Of a stretch of DNA of 60,265 bases, positions 54,401 through 60,265 are shown one piece after another. How positions within the stretch are numbered: position 1 is the stretch's first letter; the number at the start of each line of letters is the position of its first letter. The notes under the pieces are model-generated. The model worked only from the letters and a program-made list of their open reading frames with translations. It made no database searches and was not told the origin of the DNA. This DNA is from Prevotella sp. (GTDB lineage Bacteria > Bacteroidota > Bacteroidia > Bacteroidales > Bacteroidaceae). Position numbers and translations under genes: made by a program. The stretch covers positions 103,573-163,837 of the forward strand of contig JAFZUS010000111.1 of assembly GCA_017618275.1 (NCBI GenBank). Reading direction: 5' to 3'.

Positions 54401-56978
54401 TTGGTCGCGGATGTCAGAGCGGGATCTTGTACTGAGTCATTTCGACAAGACTGTCTTCCCCAACTACGGTTATATTGGCTACAATAGTACCAGACGGGTG
54501 AGGGGTGCCTCCGTCCTGGAAAAAAGGGTTATGGGAGCCGGACTGCCTGTGGCGGAGGATATGGCTGTCCTCGAAGAGGCTGTCGTCGCGAAGGTGGCTG
54601 CCTACGAGAGTGCCTCGCCGCAGAATGCGGTCACGGGTATCGACACAGGTGACGAGGAAGACAAGTCCTTGCAGGGACGTATTGCCGGATTGGATATCGT
54701 TCGTCCGGACGCGGAGGAAAAGGAACCACCCGTACAGATCCGAGAGAACCTCAACGAGACCGCCTTCTTCTATCCCCAGTTGACGACGGATGCAGAGGGT
54801 AGGGTAGCCATAAAGTTCACGTTGCCGGAGAGTCTCACCACCTGGCGCTTCATAGGTCTGGCCCATACGAAGGATATTTGTTTCGGTACACTCGAAGGCA
54901 GTGCCGTGGCCCAGAAGGATGTGATGATACAACCCAACATGCCACGTTTCATCCGTGAGGGTGACGAGGCTACCATCACGGCCCGTATCTTCAATATCGG
55001 TGACCACGACATCAGTGGCAAGGCCACCCTGCGACTCATCGACCCAGAGACTGACAAGGTGGTCTATGAGTCCAGCGAGCCCTTCTCACTCAATGCCGGT
55101 GCCACCACCACCGCCTCTTTCTCACTTTCTCACCTTCTCACCTCCTCACCTTCTAACCTTTATGTCTGTCAGGTAACGGCAGTAGGTGATGGTTTCAGCG
55201 ATGGCGAACAGCACTATCTGCCGCTGTTGCCTGCTACGGAACGTGTCCTCGTCACCGTACCTTTCACCCAGATAGAACCTGGTACGAAGACCATCGACCT
55301 GTCGCATTTGATTCCTGTCGATGGGACGAACGGTAAACTGACGATGGAATACACCAATAATCCTGCGTGGCTGATGATCCAGGCACTGCCCTATATCGGC
55401 AAACCCATTGACGACGACGTGATCTCACAGGCCACATCCTATTATGCCAACAGCATCGGACAGTACCTCATCGACCAGAACCCGAAGGCGAAGACAGTCT
55501 TTGAACTCTGGCAGCAGGAGACAGGTAACGAGACCTCGCTGATGAGTGCCTTGGAGAAGAACCAGGACTTGAAGGAACTGGTTCTCAATGAGACACCCTG
55601 GGTGATGGATGCCGATGGCGAGGCAGAACAGAAGCAGCGTCTGGCAGACTTCTTCGACACGAATACGATGCAGAAGCGCCTCTCGTCTGCCCTCAACAAG
55701 ATGCAGAAACTCCAACAGCCCGAAGGCAGTTGGTCTTGGTGGCCTGATATGCCTGGTTCCTTCTATATGACAGTGGCTGTCTCTGAGATGCTGGTGCGTC
55801 TGAATGCCCTTACTGGTACGAAGACACAGACACAGGAGATGCTCAACGCTGCTTTTAAGTTTATGGGCCGCGAGGTGGTGGATATCGTGAAGGAGATGAA
55901 GAAATGGGAGAAGAAGGGACACAAACCGTCATTCCCGAGTCTCAAGTGTTTGCAGTGGCTCTATCTCTGTACCCTCGACGGACGTACGCTGCCGTCGGAT
56001 GTGCAGGCCGCCAACGCCTACCTGATGCCACTCCTGAAGAAAGAGATCAAGAACCAGAGCATCTACGAGAAGGCCCTGACAGCCGTTATTCTCTCGGCCT
56101 CGCCTCAGACTCAGGCAAGCGACCGCAAGAAGGCTCTCGAGTATGTGAAGAGTCTGAAGGAATATACTGTCTACCGTGAGGAGATGGGCCGTTACTACGA
56201 TACGCCGCGAGCCGGATATTCGTGGTACGACTATAAGATTCCTACGCAGACGATGGCCATCGAGGCCCTGCAGCGTCTTTCGCCTGATGACCAGCAGACC
56301 ATCCAGGAGATGCAGCGTTGGCTCCTCCAGTCGAAGCGTACACAGGCTTGGGATACCCCCATCAACAGCGTGAATGCCGTCTACGCCTTCCTCAATGGCA
56401 CACCGCTACTGCTGAGTGCCGACAATGCCGCTATCACCGTGGATGCCAAGCCTCTGGAGATGCCGAAGGCTACGGCAGCCATTGGCTATGTGAAGGCACC
56501 TGTGCCTGTGGAGGGCAAGACGCTGACGGTGGATAAGACCTCGGAAGGCACCTCATGGGGAGCCGTCTATGCACAGTTCACACAACCCACGAAGTCCGTC
56601 GCCGACCAGTCGTCTGGCCTGAAGGTCACCCGTGAGATCTTGGGTGAGGGCCGTAAGGTGGGCGACCGTGTCACCGTCCGCATCACCATCGAGGCAGACC
56701 GTGACTACGACTTCGTACAGGTGGTTGACAAGCGTGCTGCCTGTCTGGAACCCGTGAATCAGTTGAGCGGCTATCACAATGGCTCCTACTGCACACCACG
56801 CGACTATTCGACGAATTATTATTTCGACGTCATGTCTAAGGGTAAGCACGTCATTGAGACGGAATACTATATTGACCGTCCTGGAATCTATGAGACGGGC
56901 ACTTGCACAGTGCAGTGCGCCTACGCCCCTGAGTTCCATGGCATCACGAAGTCACAAACCATCAGAATAGAAAAGTAA
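51435..56978 (+). CDS. Alpha-2-macroglobulin family protein without thioester motif
   Basis: 1847 residues from MMKKFIVLLISL with a signal peptide ending FGQ. Macroglobulin domains with DRSIYRPGQTVHAAAMMY (about 495) lead to the A2M domain FFYPQLTTDAEGRVAIKFTLPESLTTWRF (about 1110) and an alpha/alpha toroid (about 1300-1680). The CxEQ thioester expected after the region ALPYIGKP (about 1315) is absent: the sequence reads DDDVISQATSYY. Between the A2M and preceding domains LEEAVVAKVAAYE...SLQGRIAGLDIV (about 1040-1092) resembles a TonB-dependent receptor plug. Residues coded by 55114-55160 are an 8-bp repeat array. It is probably co-transcribed with the DUF1573 gene. Confidence 0.92.
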   Translation: MMKKFIVLLISLVMPFALFGQTYSALWKKVEQAGEKDLPKTQYEVLQQIVEKASKEKAYGQLLKAELMGAQVMRSIAPDSLKPAMERMSERCETIQDEVLKTIYQTVLYKVYNDNIILFVTPGKGTSEPAYKKPELTENLCRKLAQVKDTTYDPFVKEGTDSKIFDHDLLSVVGYELYDFEPLYKYYQKAGNRAATCVVAAKLYEWDAGYVDKLDSLMEAYGDLPEAGELALVRYRLTKRDMTAEEKIRYIDNALRRWGGWKRMNTFRNEEKDLTNPQYRVAYDLQVNQPMQEMKIKLEELRNVSSLLMKVYRVKAHGDIDIRPSYPEGYKKIKPLLSETSVKVDRVFLGKQPYEIFKDSLTLEGLPIGVYMLEFTTNPSTQVIRQLYFVTDVYTMAESLPDKTTRYVVVSATTGQPIANAHLRIQEYISYNKYDTSNVRVNDKGEYLYKSKHNGRCEVFAFTDDDKFCPEMNVANRYRYYEENYNPDRTNVFTDRSIYRPGQTVHAAAMMYKVTDGYKHDVIQGRQLTFHLLDANRKEVKKETARTDAYGVCAVDFTLPSTGMTGGYSIRVNNETAYFRVEEYKRPSFKVEFPEVNQHYEAGDTVVVRGKALTYAGVPVQGAEVEYTVERRTAYWWWRSLRYYDMDVLGIGRNSEEVFSGEAVTDADGTFPVEMPLIIPESEYPLFFNFVVRAEVTDAAGESHIEVFSLPLGNRKTALSVDVEDQMLLESNPTMTFHLRNAAGKDIDASVKYRIDGNRRWLDWPTQRKIELSGMHLKSGKHTVEAICEGDTLKQDFVVFSEEDLKPATETDDWLWVSSYQFLDDRTPVTVQVGSSDKDVHIVYSIVADDKILETGAVDKSNELINRKFVYKEEYGDGVTLNYAWVKNGKCYTHQEQIMRPMPFKKLKLEWSTFRDRLTPGQEEEWTLTVKHLDDTPADAMLMATLYDESLDQLAKHQWYFSPFITRKLSFTEWTFAKKYPVSLAGSYAWSRMSERDLVLSHFDKTVFPNYGYIGYNSTRRVRGASVLEKRVMGAGLPVAEDMAVLEEAVVAKVAAYESASPQNAVTGIDTGDEEDKSLQGRIAGLDIVRPDAEEKEPPVQIRENLNETAFFYPQLTTDAEGRVAIKFTLPESLTTWRFIGLAHTKDICFGTLEGSAVAQKDVMIQPNMPRFIREGDEATITARIFNIGDHDISGKATLRLIDPETDKVVYESSEPFSLNAGATTTASFSLSHLLTSSPSNLYVCQVTAVGDGFSDGEQHYLPLLPATERVLVTVPFTQIEPGTKTIDLSHLIPVDGTNGKLTMEYTNNPAWLMIQALPYIGKPIDDDVISQATSYYANSIGQYLIDQNPKAKTVFELWQQETGNETSLMSALEKNQDLKELVLNETPWVMDADGEAEQKQRLADFFDTNTMQKRLSSALNKMQKLQQPEGSWSWWPDMPGSFYMTVAVSEMLVRLNALTGTKTQTQEMLNAAFKFMGREVVDIVKEMKKWEKKGHKPSFPSLKCLQWLYLCTLDGRTLPSDVQAANAYLMPLLKKEIKNQSIYEKALTAVILSASPQTQASDRKKALEYVKSLKEYTVYREEMGRYYDTPRAGYSWYDYKIPTQTMAIEALQRLSPDDQQTIQEMQRWLLQSKRTQAWDTPINSVNAVYAFLNGTPLLLSADNAAITVDAKPLEMPKATAAIGYVKAPVPVEGKTLTVDKTSEGTSWGAVYAQFTQPTKSVADQSSGLKVTREILGEGRKVGDRVTVRITIEADRDYDFVQVVDKRAACLEPVNQLSGYHNGSYCTPRDYSTNYYFDVMSKGKHVIETEYYIDRPGIYETGTCTVQCAYAPEFHGITKSQTIRIEK
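55114..55160. repeat. 8-bp tandem repeat inside the macroglobulin gene
   Basis: About five units of TTTCTCAC / CTTCTCAC / CTCCTCAC / CTTCTAAC type, coding SFSLSHLLTSSPSNL in frame. It is the reverse complement of the unit at 353-384. Confidence 0.75.
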
Positions 56979-57098
56979 AAAGGTAAAAAAGTAAATAAAC
57001 AGACATACAATGAGTATAATATTTAGTAAGGTAGAAATAAAAGTAAAATGGGTATGGGTAATGGTTTTACCTTTTTACCTTTTTACCTTTTTACCTTT
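56971..57098. repeat. Inverted 8-bp repeat arrays around the DUF1573 start
   Basis: The left arm (56971-56997) has units AAAAGTAA, AAAGGTAA, AAAAGTAA. The right arm (57065-57098) has TTTTACC then three exact TTTTTACC. The arms could pair with the start codon at 57010 in the loop. The right arm codes the hydrophobic core of the signal peptide (LPFYLFTFLPL). Confidence 0.8.
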
Positions 57099-58107
57099 AA
57101 ATGCCCAGACCTTAGAGGTCTCACAGGCGAAGGTCAACGCTGGCCGTACAGGATTCCAACAACCCATCACGGCTACCTTCGAACTCCGTAACAAAGGTCG
57201 TCGTAAACTCGTCATCGAGAGTGTGAAGCCCGACTGCGGCTGTACAGCGGTGGAATACCCCAAGGAGGTAGGCGCAGGCGAAAAGTTCACCATCAAGATG
57301 ACCTATGATGCCAAGATGCTGGGACACTTCCAGAAGATGGCTGCCGTGGTCAGCAACGGTTCCCAGAAACCTGTCTATCTGACGATGCGGGGTGTCGTGG
57401 TACCTGAGGTGCTCGACTATACTGGCAATTATCCCCTCTCGATGGGAAATATGCTGTACGACAATAATATCCTGGAGTTCGATGATGTCAACAAAGGCGA
57501 CACCCCGATGCAGGAGATCCATGTGATGAACAATGGTGAAGAGCCGATGCAGCCCCATCTGATGCACCTGCCACCATACCTCTCTGCCACCACGAAGCCG
57601 GAGATCCTGGAACCGGGCAAGGGCGGCACCATCTCCATAACACTCAACTCCGACAAGTTGCGTGACTTCGGACTGACGCAGACCTCTGTCTATCTGGCCA
57701 GTCGGTTGGGTGAGAAAGTCAGCAAGGACAGTGAGATACCCGTCTCTGTGATACTGTTGCCCCATCTGCAGGACTATGATGAGTTCAGCAAGGCTCTCGC
57801 TCCACAACTCCAGATGTCGGCTACGGATGTTGATTTCACCGACTTTGGCGGCAAATCAAAGAAGACGGTGGAACTGTTGCTTACCAACACGGGTAAGACC
57901 ACGCTGAAGATCTCCTCCATGCAACTCTTTACCACAGGACTGAAGGTGACGCTGGACAAGCAGGAACTGGATCCAGGGATGTATGCGACACTGAAGGTGA
58001 CGGGTTATGCCGACGACCTCCAGAAACTGCGCACCAAGCCCCGTATCCTGATGATTACCAACGACCCCGATCACGCCAAGGTTGTTATAAATATTAATGT
58101 GAAGTAA
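57010..58107 (+). CDS. DUF1573 domain protein (exported, ASH-like)
   Basis: 365 residues. Signal peptide MSIIFSKVEIKVKWVWVMVLPFYLFTFLPLNAQ, the core of which is encoded by repeated TTTTTACC. Then two or three Ig-like domains; the first shows FELRNKGRRKLVIESVKPDCGCTAVEYPK, the DUF1573 signature with a Cys-Gly-Cys pair. Located 31 bases after the macroglobulin gene and 1 base before meaB, so part of that operon. Role unknown; the family is common and exported in Bacteroidetes. Confidence 0.9.
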   Translation: MSIIFSKVEIKVKWVWVMVLPFYLFTFLPLNAQTLEVSQAKVNAGRTGFQQPITATFELRNKGRRKLVIESVKPDCGCTAVEYPKEVGAGEKFTIKMTYDAKMLGHFQKMAAVVSNGSQKPVYLTMRGVVVPEVLDYTGNYPLSMGNMLYDNNILEFDDVNKGDTPMQEIHVMNNGEEPMQPHLMHLPPYLSATTKPEILEPGKGGTISITLNSDKLRDFGLTQTSVYLASRLGEKVSKDSEIPVSVILLPHLQDYDEFSKALAPQLQMSATDVDFTDFGGKSKKTVELLLTNTGKTTLKISSMQLFTTGLKVTLDKQELDPGMYATLKVTGYADDLQKLRTKPRILMITNDPDHAKVVININVK

Positions 58108-58108
58108 T

Positions 58109-59203
58109 ATGGAGCATCCTGAGAATAGTTCAGAATATGCAGGTCTGCAAGTCAACAGTGGTGTCAAGCAGCCCCCTATCGTCAATCCCTACCTGAGGCG
58201 AAACAAACGCCGTGAACTTACGCCGGCAGAGATGGTGGAGGGCATTCTCAAAGGCGATGTCACCATTCTCTCGCAGGCCGTGACCCTTATCGAGAGTGTC
58301 AACCCCGACCATCAGGCCAAGGCGCAGGAGGTCATCAACAAGTGTCTGCCCTATAGTGGCAACTCCGTCCGCGTGGGTATCAGTGGCGTGCCTGGCGCAG
58401 GAAAGTCAACGAGTATCGATGAGTTCGGTATCCATGTGCTCAAGGAGAAAGGCGGCAAACTTGCCGTCCTCGCCATCGACCCCTCGTCGGAACGTACCAA
58501 GGGCAGCATCCTTGGCGATAAGACGCGTATGGAGAAACTGGCTCTGCATCCCGACTCCTTCATCCGTCCTTCCCCATCTGCAGGCTCGTTGGGTGGTGTG
58601 GCACGAAAGACCCGTGAGACCATCATCCTCTGTGAGGCGGCAGGTTTCGACAAGATATTCGTCGAGACCGTCGGCGTAGGACAGAGCGAGACCGCCTGCC
58701 ATTCGATGGTGGATTTCTTCCTGCTCATCCAGGTGGCAGGTACAGGTGATGAACTTCAGGGCATCAAGCGCGGTATCATGGAGATCAGCGACGGCATCGT
58801 CATCAACAAGTGCGACGGCGACAACGTGGACCGTTGCCAGATGGCGGCTACGAATTTCCGTAACGCGCTCCATTTCTTTCCTATGCCCGATAGCGGGTGG
58901 AGTCCGAAGGTACTCTGCTACAGCGGTTTCTACGGAACGGGCGTAAAGGAAATCTGGGATATGATCTACGAGTATTTCGACTTCGTGAAGGCCAACGGCT
59001 ATTTCGACTACCGTCGCAACGAGCAGTCGAAGTACTGGATGTACGAGAGCATCAACGAGCATCTGCGGCTCAACTTCTACAACAACCCCGCCATCAAGGC
59101 GCAGTTGCAGCCTGCAGAGCAGATGGTTCTCGCAGGCCAGAAGACCTCCTTCGTCGCCGCCCAGGACCTGCTTGATTTATATTTTAGTTCCCTAAAATCC
59201 TAG
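58109..59203 (+). CDS. meaB: Methylmalonyl-CoA mutase-associated GTPase MeaB
   Basis: 364 residues. A G3E GTPase that guards and loads B12-dependent methylmalonyl-CoA mutase. Walker A GVPGAGKST (about 95), AIDPSSERTKGSILGDKTRM, FIRPSPSAGSLGGVARKTRE, VETVGVGQSE and NKCDGDN are all intact. The enzyme suits propionate formation via succinate, which agrees with fumarase in the same window. Starts 1 base after the DUF1573 stop. Its stop lies within the first 10-bp unit of the repeat at 59196. Confidence 0.95.
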   Translation: MEHPENSSEYAGLQVNSGVKQPPIVNPYLRRNKRRELTPAEMVEGILKGDVTILSQAVTLIESVNPDHQAKAQEVINKCLPYSGNSVRVGISGVPGAGKSTSIDEFGIHVLKEKGGKLAVLAIDPSSERTKGSILGDKTRMEKLALHPDSFIRPSPSAGSLGGVARKTRETIILCEAAGFDKIFVETVGVGQSETACHSMVDFFLLIQVAGTGDELQGIKRGIMEISDGIVINKCDGDNVDRCQMAATNFRNALHFFPMPDSGWSPKVLCYSGFYGTGVKEIWDMIYEYFDFVKANGYFDYRRNEQSKYWMYESINEHLRLNFYNNPAIKAQLQPAEQMVLAGQKTSFVAAQDLLDLYFSSLKS

Positions 59204-59235
59204 GAAAACCTAGGTAATCCTAGGTGATCCTAGAA
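59196..59235. repeat. 10-bp CCTAGG tandem repeat between meaB and ispH
   Basis: Units AATCCTAGGA, AAACCTAGGT, AATCCTAGGT, GATCCTAGAA. It includes the meaB stop and most of the 43-base gap before ispH. Resembles the array inside the GSCFA gene (3421-3460). Confidence 0.8.
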
Positions 59236-59246
59236 AAATTAAAAAA

Positions 59247-60140
59247 ATGATTCAAATCGAAATCGATAATGGCAGCGGCTTCTGCTTCGGGGTGACCACC
59301 GCCATCAACAAAGCCGAGGAAGAACTGGCTTCCCAACGTGTTTCGGGGGATTTGCAGTCCTCCGATAAGCCAATGCTCTATTGCCTCGGTGATATCGTAC
59401 ACAACGGCATGGAGTGTGAGCGTCTTCGCGAGATGGGACTTATCACCATCAACCACGAAGATCTCCGCGAACTGCACGACGTGAAAGTGCTTCTGCGAGC
59501 CCATGGTGAACCGCCAGAGACCTACGAACTGGCTCGTCGCAACAATATCGAGATCATCGATGCCACCTGTCCTGTGGTGCTCCAACTCCAAAAGCGCATC
59601 AAGCAGCAACACGAGTCGGGCAAGGCACAGATTGTCATCTTCGGCAAGAAAGGTCATGCCGAGGTTCTCGGACTGGTGGGGCAGACCCAAAGCACCGCTA
59701 TCGTCATCGAGAGTTTCGACGAGGTGAAGAAACTCGACTTTACCAGAGATATCTGTCTGTATAGCCAGACCACGAAGTCGCTTGACGAGTTCCACCGTAT
59801 CATCGACTACATCCAGATGCATATCTCCCCGGAGGCTACCTTCAAGAGTTTCGATACCATCTGTCGTTCCGTTGCCAACCGCATGCCGAACATCTCGCAG
59901 TTTGCCACCCGCCACGACTTGATCCTCTTCGTCTGTGGACGCAAGAGCAGTAATGGGAAGGTGCTCTTCAACGAGTGTCTGCGCGTGAACCCTAACACCC
60001 ATCTGATAGAAGGCCCGCAGGAGATACAGAACGAGTGGTTGGAGGGCATCCAGACGGTAGGCATCTGCGGCGCTACCTCCACCCCCAAGTGGCTGATGGA
60101 ACAATGCCGTGACACCATACAAAAAATGCAGGCCCTTTGA
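59247..60140 (+). CDS. ispH: 4-hydroxy-3-methylbut-2-enyl diphosphate reductase
   Basis: 297 residues. Last step of the MEP isoprenoid pathway, using a 4Fe-4S cluster. The three cluster cysteines are visible: Cys13 in GFCFGV, Cys108 in DATCP and Cys274 in GICGATSTP; RAHGEPP and QTTKS are also present. Length is close to the usual 280-320. The ATG is preceded only by A-rich DNA. The terminator hairpin overlaps the stop codon. Confidence 0.97.
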   Translation: MIQIEIDNGSGFCFGVTTAINKAEEELASQRVSGDLQSSDKPMLYCLGDIVHNGMECERLREMGLITINHEDLRELHDVKVLLRAHGEPPETYELARRNNIEIIDATCPVVLQLQKRIKQQHESGKAQIVIFGKKGHAEVLGLVGQTQSTAIVIESFDEVKKLDFTRDICLYSQTTKSLDEFHRIIDYIQMHISPEATFKSFDTICRSVANRMPNISQFATRHDLILFVCGRKSSNGKVLFNECLRVNPNTHLIEGPQEIQNEWLEGIQTVGICGATSTPKWLMEQCRDTIQKMQAL

Positions 60141-60151
60141 CCTGCATTTTT
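60123..60151 (+). terminator. Terminator overlapping the ispH end
   Basis: AAAATGCAGG / CCTGCATTTT, eight-base loop, followed by T-rich DNA. The stop codon TGA is the end of the loop. Confidence 0.8.
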
Positions 60152-60192
60152 ATCGTATGCCGAAAGTTTATCCATTTTTTCTCGCATTTTTC

Positions 60193-60224
60193 TTGCATCG
60201 TTCAATAATTCTTCGTATCTTTGC
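60193..60224 (+). promoter_or_regulatory. Promoter for a gene beyond the window
   Basis: TTG at 60193-60195, 20 bases, TATCTTTGC at 60216-60224. The leader enters an 11-bp repeat array at once. Confidence 0.8.
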
Positions 60225-60231
60225 ACCCATC

Positions 60232-60265
60232 ATATCTCCAATACATCTCCAATATATCTCCAATA
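60232..60265 (+). repeat. 11-bp tandem repeat at the window edge
   Basis: Units ATATCTCCAAT, ACATCTCCAAT, ATATCTCCAAT and the first base of a possible fourth; the array is cut by the end of the window. It directly follows the promoter at 60193-60224. Confidence 0.85.

Noticed and set aside
1-60265. tRNA, rRNA or known riboswitch
   Set aside because: No sequence in the gaps shows the conserved tRNA arms, rRNA segments or riboswitch cores I know; a covariance-model search would be needed to exclude weak cases.

Overview
The window looks like a chromosomal stretch from a Prevotella-type member of the Bacteroidales, probably a gut or rumen organism. The evidence is the Bacteroidetes promoter form TTG-N19/20-TAnnTTTGC in front of many genes, general scarcity of Shine-Dalgarno sites, and lineage-typical genes: bifunctional fucokinase/GDP-fucose pyrophosphorylase, a MurF-alanine racemase fusion, GSCFA, DUF4954, DUF285 and FISUMP surface proteins, M6 proteases with a short sorting-like tail, and MeaB.

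Layout. 1-6239 (+): tail of a YfhO-like membrane protein, fkp, GSCFA and murF-alr, tightly coupled. 6245-8213 (-): CDF transporter then mnmA. 8290-9952 (+): SPFH protein, ribbon-helix-helix protein and small membrane protein behind a promoter with a perfect palindrome. 9965-13129 (-): a broken C10 protease remnant, a GH97 glycosidase and a B3/4-domain protein. 13347-31078 (+): an accessory region with a GH5 enzyme interrupted by an in-frame TGA, two unknown proteins, a repeat protein, a lone STAS-like protein, and an operon of three large DUF285 proteins. Five proteins of this region end in nearly the same dockerin-like module. 31094-46566 is mostly housekeeping: nagB (-), hflX, DUF4954, M16 peptidase, class I fumarase, two M6 proteases (+), clpB (-), a small repeat protein (-) and a VOC protein (+). 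46632-51331 (-): cellobiose phosphorylase and an ADP-forming acyl-CoA synthetase. 51402-60265 (+): an alpha-2-macroglobulin-like protein, DUF1573, meaB, ispH and a promoter for a gene beyond the window.

The functions fit a saccharolytic anaerobe. GH5, GH97 and cellobiose phosphorylase handle glucans, fumarase and MeaB fit the succinate/propionate route, and the acyl-CoA synthetase could conserve ATP from acyl-CoA.

The most unusual signal cuts across genes. At more than ten loci there are short degenerate arrays with 7-11 bp units (usually 3-5 units), often as inverted arms. Several sit in-frame inside conserved genes. hflX and clpB carry the same palindromic element, sharing an identical 32-bp arm, read in the same frame. 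Second is a hairpin upstream of clpB whose 3' arm is the clpB Shine-Dalgarno, a candidate RNA thermometer. Third is the set of near-identical dockerin-like tails on otherwise unrelated secreted proteins.
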